Shown: one piece after another, positions 43,309 through 52,856 of the stretch | How the letters are laid out: each line of letters opens with the position of its first letter | Numbering within the stretch: position 1 is the first letter of the stretch | DNA from: Dawidia soli | GTDB lineage: Bacteria > Bacteroidota > Bacteroidia > Cytophagales > Cyclobacteriaceae | Length of the DNA: 64,000 nucleotides | Assembly: GCF_018598185.1 (NCBI RefSeq) | Contig: NZ_JAHESC010000029.1 | Coordinates: 36,903-100,902, forward strand | Direction of reading: 5' to 3' | The notes under the pieces: generated by a model | Database searches by the model: none | Told to the model about the DNA's origin: nothing | The model's input: only the letters and a program-made list of their open reading frames with translations | Program-made: the position numbers and the translations under genes

Positions 43309-45024
43309 ATGAAACCCTACCGTGTAGTTGTCGTCATTTGTTTGATCCTGTTGTATGTGCCCCTGGCCGGGCAGGATCTGGCTTCGATTGGAAAAGAGAG
43401 TCCCTTTCGTGTTAGCGGTGGCGTTTCGCTCAGCCAGATCGCATATGCAGTGCGCGGCATCGAATCACGGCGTGATCCTTATTCGTACTATGCGTCGGGT
43501 AGCATCAATTTTTCCTTATATGGGTGGAGCTGTCCGTTGAGCTTTTCGCTCTCCAACCAGGGCGTTTCTTATCAACAGCCTTTCAATCAATATAGTCTTC
43601 ATCCTACCTATAAGGCGTTTACCGGTCATGCCGGTTATATCTCCATGTCATATTCGCCCTACACCGTGAGTGGCCACACATTTCTGGGCGGAGCGGTGGA
43701 CGTGGCGCCAGCCGATAGCAAGTGGAAGTTTAGCGGTTTATACGGCCGTTTTCTGAAGGCTGTCGAGCCCGACACGGCTGAGTATGGCGGAACCGCTGCG
43801 TATGAACGCATGGGCTACGGGGCGAAGGTGAGCTATGGAAGCGGAAACGATTTTGTAGATATCATTCTTTTTCACGCTGAAGACGACGTCAACTCGATCC
43901 GGGCGATCCCCGACAGCATCGGTCTTTTGCCTGAAGAGAACCTGGTCATGAGCATTGGCGCGGGGAAAAGCCTGGGTAAAAACTTTGTGTTGCGGGGTGA
44001 ACTGGCCTCCAGCGCGCTGTCACGCGATACGCGGTCGGTCGAGTCCAACCAATCGCATCCCCTGGCCAATACGGGGTTTCTCTATACGTCCCGCATTTCG
44101 TCATCGTACTATCAAGCCTTCAAAGCATCGCTCAACTATCAACAAGAGGGATATGTTTTGGGCGTAGGTTACGAGCGTGTCGCGCCGGGGTACCGCACGC
44201 TGGGCGCATACTACTTCAACAACGATCTGGAAAACATCACAGCCAACGGTGCCGTAGCCTTGCTGAAGGGCAAGATGAACGTCGGGATCAACGCCGGCGT
44301 ACAGCGCGACAACCTTGACAAAGCTAAGATCAGTACCATGCGCCGTGTCGTGACCGCGGTAAACGTTGCCTATGCGCCCTCGTCACGTGTGAACCTGGGG
44401 GTGATGTACTCCAACTTTCAGACCTATACCAACATCCGGTCGCAGTTCGTCGACATCAACCAGGCGACGCCGTACGACAACCTCGACACCCTGAACTTCA
44501 CCCAGATCTCGCAGAGTGCGACGGCCACAGCCATGTTTATGCTGGGGCATAACGAGCAGAAACGGCAGACGTTGAATTTTAATCTCACCTATCAGAACGC
44601 CGCCGACAAACAGGAGACCCAGCAGCAGAATGCCGGCACCTCGTTCTACAACGGTAACGTGGCCTATGCAGTGAACTTTGTGCCGCAGAACATGATGGTC
44701 TCGGGATCGTTCAATGCCACCGTGAGTGAAAGTCCCGGGTCTACTTCGCGTACGTTCGGCCCGACCGTGTCGGTAGGCCGTTCGTTTTTTGAAAAGAAAC
44801 TTCGTACCACACTGTCTTCGTCGTACAACAACACGTACGCGAACGGCCGTCGTACGAATACTATTATCAACGGCAGGCTGAATGGCAGCATGACCGTGCA
44901 GAAAAAACATGCCATCAACCTCGGATTAGTGGTGGTGAACCGCAGCAGCAACGTAGAAGGGGCCGCGCAGGCCTTTACCGAATTTACCGGTACGCTGGGG
45001 TATAGTTATAGTTTTGGTATGTAA
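43309..45024 (+). CDS. Outer-membrane beta-barrel protein, first gene of surface-toxin locus
   Basis: Protein of 571 residues with a signal peptide ending LAGQ (about 22). The rest consists of long amphipathic strands with alternating aromatic residues (for example SYYQAFKASLNYQQEGYVLGVGYERV and RVNLGVMYSNFQTYTN, in parts) and ends LGYSYSFGM. This is typical of a large outer-membrane barrel of perhaps 22-26 strands. No plug or TonB box was seen. It precedes the giant toxin gene by 94 bp on the same strand and may be its outer-membrane partner or anchor; that role is inferred from position. Confidence 0.8.
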   Translation: MKPYRVVVVICLILLYVPLAGQDLASIGKESPFRVSGGVSLSQIAYAVRGIESRRDPYSYYASGSINFSLYGWSCPLSFSLSNQGVSYQQPFNQYSLHPTYKAFTGHAGYISMSYSPYTVSGHTFLGGAVDVAPADSKWKFSGLYGRFLKAVEPDTAEYGGTAAYERMGYGAKVSYGSGNDFVDIILFHAEDDVNSIRAIPDSIGLLPEENLVMSIGAGKSLGKNFVLRGELASSALSRDTRSVESNQSHPLANTGFLYTSRISSSYYQAFKASLNYQQEGYVLGVGYERVAPGYRTLGAYYFNNDLENITANGAVALLKGKMNVGINAGVQRDNLDKAKISTMRRVVTAVNVAYAPSSRVNLGVMYSNFQTYTNIRSQFVDINQATPYDNLDTLNFTQISQSATATAMFMLGHNEQKRQTLNFNLTYQNAADKQETQQQNAGTSFYNGNVAYAVNFVPQNMMVSGSFNATVSESPGSTSRTFGPTVSVGRSFFEKKLRTTLSSSYNNTYANGRRTNTIINGRLNGSMTVQKKHAINLGLVVVNRSSNVEGAAQAFTEFTGTLGYSYSFGM

Positions 45025-45118
45025 AGCTACGGGCACCCGGCAGTCGTGTCGTCGAAAAGATGTTGGGAGGGTGCTTCCGTTGTAGCGCAAGGAGTAGAGC
45101 GTTATTAATTGTTATATC

Positions 45119-48100
45119 GTGAGAAGGATCGTTATTTTAATCCTGGTCATTGCTGCAAGCCTGTTCCGGGCGCAGGCACAGACTTATCCCGTGCAGGCGA
45201 CCACGCAGCTGATGCCACCGTACTCGCTGTATCTGGCAGACTACGTCAGTGCCGGCAGCGAGCGAATCGCCCTGAACCTATACCTGGCCGACATTGCGCG
45301 GCCTACGCTCGACGTGCGATTCCGGCTACGCATCGTGGGTCAGGGCGTTACCCTCGAAACCAAAGCCGAATATATACCGGCACCGGTATCCGTGCAGGGC
45401 GGCGTGCCCTTACGCCTGATCAGCACCGACCTGGCCGAATATTTCAACCCGAACAACCTCAACTTCCAGGGCATGAGCCGGCAGGAATACAACCGCGCCG
45501 GAAAACTGCCGGAAGGGGTATACCAGTTCTGTTTCGAAGTGCTGGAATATAACCGCGGCGTAAAGATCTCCAACACTGCTTGCGCCATGGCCTGGCTGGT
45601 CCTCAACGATCCTCCGATCATCAACCTGCCGTCCAACGGCGCCAAGCTCAAGGCGCAAGACCCGCAAAACGTACTGTTGCAATGGACACCGCGCCATACG
45701 GGTTCGCCGAACTCCGCCTTTAATACTGAATACGATGTGCGCATGGTCGAGATCTGGCCTGCCACGCGCAACCCCAACGATGCCATTCTTTCGTCGCCGC
45801 CGATCTTTGAGACGACCACGACCAACACAACCGTCATATACGGCCCCGCCGAGACGCCGCTCGAACCGGGACGGCGTTATGCTTTTCGTGTACGCGCCCG
45901 CAGCATCGTCGGTCTCGACGAGATCGACCTGTTTAAGAACCGCGGCTACAGCGAAGTGTTCACCTTCACCTATGGCGATCCCTGCGACCTGCCCACGGGC
46001 ATTACGGCGGCATCGATCAGTCCGACGCGCTTCAGCCTCAGCTGGCAGACGATGTTCAGCCACACCGCCTACCGCGTGCGATATCGCGAGGTAGGTACCA
46101 CCAACTGGTATGAAAACAACGTAACGCTCAACTCGTCGGAGATCACCGGTCTGAAACCCGGCACGCAATACGAATACCAGGTGGCGGCGAATTGTGGTTT
46201 CTATAGCGGCCAGTACTCCGAGGTTGCGCGTGTCACGACTGCCGAGACGCCCGAGGCGGAATATGCCTGCGGCGTGCCGCTGGAGACGTTCAAGCTCGAC
46301 CCGGCCGCACTGGCCGGCTCCCTGAAAGTGGGCGACATCATCCAGGCGGGTGACTTCGACGTCAAGCTGACCAGGGTCAGCGGTGGCAACGGTGTGTTTA
46401 CAGGTGAAGGTATCATCGAGGTGCCTTATTTTAATAAGGCGAAGGTCAACACAACATTCAGCAGCATCACTGTCAATAAAGAGCTGCGCATGGTCAACGG
46501 TCATCTCAATGTGACCGGCGCGGCCGTGGATGTTATACCAGAGAGGGTGACGGATTTTATTGAAGATCTGAACGAGACGCTAGATGTGATCGATTCTGCT
46601 TTGAATACGATTGAAGAAAACTTACCGGAGTCATTTGATCCAAACTCGTTTGTAGCCGACACGTTGATCGATGTCAAAGACGGAATCCATTCGGTTTATA
46701 AAGACGACGATGGCTCCATCGTTATTGTCGATAAAAACGGAAATACACAGACGTTGCCGCCAGGCACTGCCGCTGCAATTAAAGACGATAATGGTAAGGG
46801 CTTCCTGGTTGATAAAAAAGGAAATATTCATCCGACAACATCCGATGTCGCGGCGAAGGCAGGCAATCGCACCTACAATCTGGTGTTGACGTTCGCCGAT
46901 CATGCCAACGCACGGTATGGCTTTGATAAGAAACAATATGAGCTGCTGGCTAAACAGTATGAAACCCTGAAGTCCGGCTATAACGTATCGTGGAAAGCGG
47001 TGGCCTCGGGTGCAGCGGATGTGGTGAATGCGACCCTGGATGCATCAGGCATTGACGCCAGCAAGATCAAATTTGAGAAGGGTGGAATGGCTGTTGCCGC
47101 AGCGCCAATGACAACGGGTAGCCCGGCGGCCATTACGGTGCAAGGTGGCCAGGCAGGAGACGAAGAAGGCCTTCTGGCAGTATACGCGGCCGGTGATTCG
47201 ACCGGGAAAGAGCAGGTGTTGGGGAAGTTGAATGTGGTGACATACGACGAAATTCAACGACACTTGGTCGTTGTTGCGGTGAACAACGTCAAATATCCAG
47301 CCGATAACGTTACGTACTTGCAGCAGCGCCTTAACAAGATCTACGGCCAGGGTGTTGTACATTGGACCGTTACGTTGGACAATCAGGGTGTTACGGGGGT
47401 GGAGTTCGGCAACCCGTTCGATGTGGGCGAGACCGGATTGATGAGCAACTATACCGACGACATGAAAGCGGTTATCCGGGCGTATAAAGACCAGATGGAT
47501 GATGATAAATATTATCTGTTCCTGGTAAGCAATCCCAGCACCGCGACAACGTTTGGCTATATGCCCCGAAGCAAACAAGCCGGCTTTATCTTTATGGATA
47601 AACACGGTGGCAGCGAAGACCTCCTGGCCTATACAATGGCTCACGAGCTTGGACACGGTGCTTTTAACCTGGATCACACCTTCAAAGAATACTCCGCACT
47701 GTCCAAGGGCTCGACCGACAACCTGATGGACTATACTGACGGCGCCGGTACCCGACTCTACAAATATCAGTGGGACCGCATGCGTTTTCCCGACATCGTG
47801 GTCGGGATGTTCGAAGAAGATGCAGACGCAGGTCTGGGCGTCCGGGGCAAATATGCATTGGAGGATGAGTTTTTGAACGACGATCAGGCAACCTTTACAT
47901 TCCTCACACCCGCAGGTACCTATATTACACTACCCAAGCGCATTAAAAAAGTCGGGTTTCAGCATGGATTTTCAACGATCGAAGAAGCCAAAGACAGCCG
48001 CATACTGGTAGGTTCACTGCTCGGCTTTGAACTGGACGGCGTTGCGTACAATGCACTTAATGGTGGAGGCGGGCGTTTTTACCTCGGCGAAGGTGGCAGC

Positions 48101-51100
48101 GACAGTAAGATCTATGATGATCCTACGCTGAAGGATCACGTGCCAAATTATGTCATTGCTGCGATCAACCGGGGGGATGGTCTTAATATCACCAAGTATG
48201 CGATCAATACTCCATTGACGCCGTATACACCGTCGCAGGAGCTCAAGGTACGGGATCAGGATTTCGATGCATCGATCTTTGTCGAAGCCAACGAGCGCTT
48301 TAAGCGCAGTATTGGTGATGAAGAGGAGGAAGGTCCGGACGGTGAGGAGCTACCGGAAAATCAATATAGTGTCACGTCGGGGGAAAACGATCTGACGGAA
48401 GATCATGCAGACAAGCCTACTATTTTGCTGGTCAACAAGATTGCGCAAATTCGGAATCTTTACCCTATGTATTTCAGCAGTTTCACCAAGAAATGGGAAA
48501 ACTGGAACGAACTTTCTGAGGAGGGTCAGAGCGGCGGTGGAGGCTATAATCCGACGACGGGCACAGGTCTCGATATGAGCTCGTTTACTTATGGTCCTTG
48601 GGATATTAAAGTAGGAGGGGACGGGGAATTGTTCCGCAAGTGGGATGCCGGTACACCACAGGAGAAGCTCGAATTCTATCGTGTCATGTTGCAGGAACTT
48701 TGCGACCATGTAGCGGGCGAAGTGTCGATTCGAAAAGATTTCTGGCGGATGTTGAACATTAATACGAGTTGGGTGTCACTGGTCAATGCGCTGGGATATT
48801 TGAACGAGGAAGATTTTAAAGCCCTGACAATCGACCAGCGTATCATCGCGATACAGATTCTGGCGGATAACGCGATCTACAGCCAATACGAGGATTACAC
48901 ACTAAAACTATTTTCATCAGCACCTACCGACGAGGATAAAAATGCGCTGCTGGACGCGCTGGTGTCGATTAAGACTCCTACGAGCAAAAAGTTCCTGCTT
49001 CCCGCCTTGTGCAGGGATGGTGGTGGCGGTCTTGACAACCCTCAGTTTTCCGAGTTTGCCGCGTTGATAGTAGGATGGGTGCAGGAAAAGCGCGCGAAGC
49101 CGGACATCGGCGATCTTATGACTTTGCTGACAAATCCGAATCCTCCGCAGTTTCGTCAAATCCCATTCTCGGGTAACTTCTTTGATGGTAACGACGAGTC
49201 GTTCGATGAAAACGGAAATATCAATCTGAGCACGAAGATCTGGCAGGAGGGATGTATGTCGATCTCCAGTGAGATGACCGGCCAGGAGTATGACAAGGAC
49301 AAGTGTTATCGTTTCTATTCGTTAAACTCGGTGCCTCCCTTTGAGTATGTGTCGATTAAGTTTATGAAGCCGTTCACACTGGGTGATGTTACGTATAAAA
49401 CAGGAAGCAGCCTGTATGTACCGGCGATCTTCGCCTATATGTTGTTCAACAACGAGAACCTGGAGCGTATTGTGAAGTCGGTGAAGTTTACCTTGGACGC
49501 GGTGATTATTGCAAGCTCGGCTGGTTCCATGACCGCCGCGGTGATAGCTTGGGAAGGCGGCGTTGAACTGTCAACTGCGTGGATGTTTGCCAAGGCGACA
49601 GCCGACATGGGCATTGCCGTCGCAGACATTACGGCAATCGTCAAACAGGGTGATCTGGAGCAAACCAAGGAAGGCCGTCAGCTTTTGCATGACTGGAACG
49701 AGTTCACGCATTTGTATTGGAACATTCGGTTAGGTGGAGATATGGCAGCGAATGCTAACGCGAAGTTGCAGGATTTTGCTGCCCTGCTTCGAAAGGCGAT
49801 GGCCAACAACCGAACGCTGGGCGGTGTACAACTCACCGAAGAGATGATCGCCAATTTGAGGAATATGTGTAAACCCCTGATCGGGAAAGAAGGTATTACA
49901 CTGACGGAGGAGATGCTTAACGGCGTGTCGGGCGGTTCCAGTCCGCTGCGCAACGGCTTTAACGATTTCAAAAACCAGTTCAATACATCTTGGAAGGATA
50001 TAAGCCGCGGGGGAGGCGGTGGTGGTGGCATGGGCATGGGCCGTTATGAATTCCCTAACGGCATTGGTAGCTATGGCCAGCGCGGTGTTACAATTGCCAA
50101 TATCCCACGCGGTACGGGGGGTGGAGGTGGAGCTGTCGCGGCAAGCACGGAAACCGCTACCGCTGTGCTGGTAGAGACCAGTGTTCAGACAGCAGCGGGA
50201 ACACAAGCGGCCACCAAGCCCATGCTGGAAATGGTGTCTGGTAGTGCCCTGAAGGATGCTCTGGCGTTGCGAGGTTTTAAGACACAGATGGCTGAATCGG
50301 GCATAGGTGTCGTGACAGTACCTACCGTGACTGAGCAGGTAGAGGTTGGCCTCATGGAGGGGTCGATGTTCGTGAACCAGCAGGGGAAGCTATACTTAAT
50401 GAAACCGGCCGAGCGGTTGAATGAAGCGGGCAACTGCGCACTCTTCTACGAATTCGGCGGCGTGGTTCAAATGGTCGCTGCCGAAGGCTTGGCGCTGGCC
50501 GCGGCGGAGGAAGTGGCGACACAACTCCAGATGCAGCCCCGGCCACAACCGGGAACACAACCGCAGCCTTCTCCGGAAGAAGATCCAAACCGTGCGTGTA
50601 CAATATGTACGCAGCGGGCCAACGACGTTTGTGTGTTGCTGGAAGATATCTGGATCCAGAAGACGTCCCGTTCGGCGGTAGCACGTACGGGCATCGGAAG
50701 GATTTGTCTTTCCATACTGACGGATGCTGATATTCGCACAATCGGGTTGAAGCTGCTGGGCGAATCCAACGCTGAGACAACTGCATTCCTGGAAGACCTC
50801 ACCCGCGACTTGAGCAATCGGACAGACGCATTGGGCAATAATCTGGGAAGCATCGACGAGGCTTTGATCAATGCATACCTGGCCGAGTACAACGCGTTCA
50901 GCGGCGTCGATACCCGACTTAGAAGGGATATCAATACACTGTTTACAATTCGCGATATCATGACGGAACAGGCGCAGACTGCCCGCCTCAACAGGATGTA
51001 CGCCATCATGGCTGTCGGTGAATCGAACGCACGGCTAAACAATGCTAAGAACGGGAATTTCGAGACTCGGCTGAACGTGTTCCTGGATACGTATCGGGAT

Positions 51101-51781
51101 GTGGCGTGCGGTCTGGCCGGCAATATTGCTACCAACGAATTGGGTACCCTGGAGTACGTATGGGATAATATTCAATACTTTATACAAACCTATGATGGTA
51201 AGCCGGGTGTGGACAGGACCCTAGGTGGGCGTGCCGTGATGAATAGCAATTTCGTAGCCCGCAAAGGGGCGCACCATATGTTGCGTCACCTACGGGAGCA
51301 ACGGATCACGGCAGCGCAGATTAACACAATAGACGGTGTCTTTGAAATAAATTTGGATGACATCTGCGGTGGGCAGGGTTGTGAGTATGATGTTAAGTTT
51401 ACTAATGGCAACTACTGGGAATACAAATCGTATAACAGCGCCCTGGTGAATCGTATTGCCACAGCGGGCCGAGGGTCGAAATTCTTCAATCAGTTTCTCT
51501 CTTATCTGGGGCAGAACACTGTTAATAGCTTCGATGACATGCAATATGTCTTCGAGCTTACGAGCGGCGTCAACGAGTCGGACGTTCGGCGAAAATTTAA
51601 GGATATGTTTATTCTCAATGAAGATGATATTTTTAATGCCATAGACGCGAAGGTTGATTTCCGTACAGACTTGTTTCCGAACAATGTCAGTGCCGAGCAG
51701 GTAGTCGTACGGCGTCGGCTTTTTGCAGCGATGATACGGGATGAGGAAACAGAACTATTCGATTTCGTCGTAGTACAATAA
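45119..51781 (+). CDS. Giant secreted polymorphic-toxin-like protein (FnIII, HExxH, nuclease tip)
   Basis: Protein of 2220 residues, GTG start. Signal peptide to about 21. FnIII-like domains at about 165-283 and 289-374. A metalloprotease-like core: HELGHGAFNLDH (H842, E843, H846, H853) and a Met-turn-like NLMDY (M870). A hydrophobic stretch lies near 1450-1500. Gly-rich linkers lie near 1625 and 1665, and a Pro/Gln-rich linker near 1805. The last 415 residues hold CTICTQRANDVC, GAHHMLRHL (near 2050) and D2091-x9-E2101-x-K2103 (YWEYKS), which fits a PD-(D/E)xK nuclease. No sorting domain at the C-terminus. GC falls sharply from about 46.54 kb onward. A toxin role is inferred from this order. 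Confidence 0.75.
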   Translation: MRRIVILILVIAASLFRAQAQTYPVQATTQLMPPYSLYLADYVSAGSERIALNLYLADIARPTLDVRFRLRIVGQGVTLETKAEYIPAPVSVQGGVPLRLISTDLAEYFNPNNLNFQGMSRQEYNRAGKLPEGVYQFCFEVLEYNRGVKISNTACAMAWLVLNDPPIINLPSNGAKLKAQDPQNVLLQWTPRHTGSPNSAFNTEYDVRMVEIWPATRNPNDAILSSPPIFETTTTNTTVIYGPAETPLEPGRRYAFRVRARSIVGLDEIDLFKNRGYSEVFTFTYGDPCDLPTGITAASISPTRFSLSWQTMFSHTAYRVRYREVGTTNWYENNVTLNSSEITGLKPGTQYEYQVAANCGFYSGQYSEVARVTTAETPEAEYACGVPLETFKLDPAALAGSLKVGDIIQAGDFDVKLTRVSGGNGVFTGEGIIEVPYFNKAKVNTTFSSITVNKELRMVNGHLNVTGAAVDVIPERVTDFIEDLNETLDVIDSALNTIEENLPESFDPNSFVADTLIDVKDGIHSVYKDDDGSIVIVDKNGNTQTLPPGTAAAIKDDNGKGFLVDKKGNIHPTTSDVAAKAGNRTYNLVLTFADHANARYGFDKKQYELLAKQYETLKSGYNVSWKAVASGAADVVNATLDASGIDASKIKFEKGGMAVAAAPMTTGSPAAITVQGGQAGDEEGLLAVYAAGDSTGKEQVLGKLNVVTYDEIQRHLVVVAVNNVKYPADNVTYLQQRLNKIYGQGVVHWTVTLDNQGVTGVEFGNPFDVGETGLMSNYTDDMKAVIRAYKDQMDDDKYYLFLVSNPSTATTFGYMPRSKQAGFIFMDKHGGSEDLLAYTMAHELGHGAFNLDHTFKEYSALSKGSTDNLMDYTDGAGTRLYKYQWDRMRFPDIVVGMFEEDADAGLGVRGKYALEDEFLNDDQATFTFLTPAGTYITLPKRIKKVGFQHGFSTIEEAKDSRILVGSLLGFELDGVAYNALNGGGGRFYLGEGGSDSKIYDDPTLKDHVPNYVIAAINRGDGLNITKYAINTPLTPYTPSQELKVRDQDFDASIFVEANERFKRSIGDEEEEGPDGEELPENQYSVTSGENDLTEDHADKPTILLVNKIAQIRNLYPMYFSSFTKKWENWNELSEEGQSGGGGYNPTTGTGLDMSSFTYGPWDIKVGGDGELFRKWDAGTPQEKLEFYRVMLQELCDHVAGEVSIRKDFWRMLNINTSWVSLVNALGYLNEEDFKALTIDQRIIAIQILADNAIYSQYEDYTLKLFSSAPTDEDKNALLDALVSIKTPTSKKFLLPALCRDGGGGLDNPQFSEFAALIVGWVQEKRAKPDIGDLMTLLTNPNPPQFRQIPFSGNFFDGNDESFDENGNINLSTKIWQEGCMSISSEMTGQEYDKDKCYRFYSLNSVPPFEYVSIKFMKPFTLGDVTYKTGSSLYVPAIFAYMLFNNENLERIVKSVKFTLDAVIIASSAGSMTAAVIAWEGGVELSTAWMFAKATADMGIAVADITAIVKQGDLEQTKEGRQLLHDWNEFTHLYWNIRLGGDMAANANAKLQDFAALLRKAMANNRTLGGVQLTEEMIANLRNMCKPLIGKEGITLTEEMLNGVSGGSSPLRNGFNDFKNQFNTSWKDISRGGGGGGGMGMGRYEFPNGIGSYGQRGVTIANIPRGTGGGGGAVAASTETATAVLVETSVQTAAGTQAATKPMLEMVSGSALKDALALRGFKTQMAESGIGVVTVPTVTEQVEVGLMEGSMFVNQQGKLYLMKPAERLNEAGNCALFYEFGGVVQMVAAEGLALAAAEEVATQLQMQPRPQPGTQPQPSPEEDPNRACTICTQRANDVCVLLEDIWIQKTSRSAVARTGIGRICLSILTDADIRTIGLKLLGESNAETTAFLEDLTRDLSNRTDALGNNLGSIDEALINAYLAEYNAFSGVDTRLRRDINTLFTIRDIMTEQAQTARLNRMYAIMAVGESNARLNNAKNGNFETRLNVFLDTYRDVACGLAGNIATNELGTLEYVWDNIQYFIQTYDGKPGVDRTLGGRAVMNSNFVARKGAHHMLRHLREQRITAAQINTIDGVFEINLDDICGGQGCEYDVKFTNGNYWEYKSYNSALVNRIATAGRGSKFFNQFLSYLGQNTVNSFDDMQYVFELTSGVNESDVRRKFKDMFILNEDDIFNAIDAKVDFRTDLFPNNVSAEQVVVRRRLFAAMIRDEETELFDFVVVQ

Positions 51782-51790
51782 ATTTGCAAC

Positions 51791-52855
51791 ATGCGTGAGG
51801 TTATAAAGACATATGAGAACGTGACGGACTTCGATGTAAAGTCCGGAAATGCGCTGATACACTATGAGAACGAAGAAGTGTGGATAAACGACCGTCTCGT
51901 GACGACAGGTTTGCGAGGGGTGGCATACTCGCTGTGTGCCGACCGTGTCTTTTATGCTGTACAGGAGACGCGCACGACCATGTATGAGATAGAAAGCCAG
52001 GCCGTGAAAACATTCGACCACTTATACGAAGATGGATCATTTATAAATGGTTTGGCTGTTTTCAGAGAAGGCGAGCAATATGAAGAGGTTTCGATTGCAA
52101 GCGGTGCCGTAAATCCCCTCGCACTGCGAAGGGGAGCAGGAGGTAGCTTTTTCACCTCTGACTACATCGTACACGGATCGTATGAACAGAACAAACGAGA
52201 ACGTATTCTTTGCTATGATAGGGCCGCACGGAGTTATATATGGGAATACGATGTAAAAGCGCTACGATATTCGCATGAACTTAAAGCGAATAAAGAATAC
52301 GACGGTGAAATAAAGACCATCCTTGGTTTTTTTCGTGACATCGTGATCGTTGCGGTGAAGGGGGAGAAGCTACTGGCCCTTGATGCGAAGACCGGAGAAC
52401 TGCGCTGGCGAATTGACTTTGTAGAAGGTGCCACACCCGAATTTATGCGATCCCCAAGGTTGCCGTCGGCCGGTGCGTTCCGGATAGATCACGAGACGGG
52501 CAAGCTTATTTCCTTCTATCAGAATATGTATATCCGAATCGATATTGAGTCTGGTAAAGCGGAAGTTTTGCTTAACGTTTTTGACGAATTTCAAAACAAC
52601 GGCTTACTGCTTATGCATAATGATTGGTATCAGGAAGGCAATCTGATCTATTATTTCGTTTCTGGTTTTGATCTGGCGCCGCCGCAGGTTATCGCCTATG
52701 ACCTTGCGCAGGAGAAAATTGACTGGACACATGTATTCGAAGCCCGAAGCACAAACCCGATTTTTCCTAAATACTTCCTCAAAACGATGCGATATGACAG
52801 CGGTCGTTTTTTCGTGTTGGACTCAAATAATGTTTTAACCGTGTTAAAAAACTAG
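51791..52855 (+). CDS. Cytosolic beta-propeller protein, candidate immunity protein
   Basis: Protein of 354 residues without signal peptide, unlike every other gene of the locus. PQQ/WD-like repeats (LLALDAKTGELRWRIDFVEG and VIAYDLAQEKIDWTHVFEA are the clearest blades) suggest a seven- or eight-bladed propeller. It begins 9 bp after the toxin stop and the next ATG follows its own stop by one base, so it is in the same transcript. Its GC is low (sampled 60-base stretches give 37-48%). Position, cytosolic location and composition match an immunity protein against the nuclease tip, but the family itself is not diagnostic. Confidence 0.7.
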   Translation: MREVIKTYENVTDFDVKSGNALIHYENEEVWINDRLVTTGLRGVAYSLCADRVFYAVQETRTTMYEIESQAVKTFDHLYEDGSFINGLAVFREGEQYEEVSIASGAVNPLALRRGAGGSFFTSDYIVHGSYEQNKRERILCYDRAARSYIWEYDVKALRYSHELKANKEYDGEIKTILGFFRDIVIVAVKGEKLLALDAKTGELRWRIDFVEGATPEFMRSPRLPSAGAFRIDHETGKLISFYQNMYIRIDIESGKAEVLLNVFDEFQNNGLLLMHNDWYQEGNLIYYFVSGFDLAPPQVIAYDLAQEKIDWTHVFEARSTNPIFPKYFLKTMRYDSGRFFVLDSNNVLTVLKN

Positions 52856-52856
52856 C

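Noticed and set aside
45410..46504. A 364-codon minus-strand frame at the 5' end of the toxin gene
   Set aside because: Shadow of a GC-rich coding region; the plus strand has a signal peptide and FnIII motifs.
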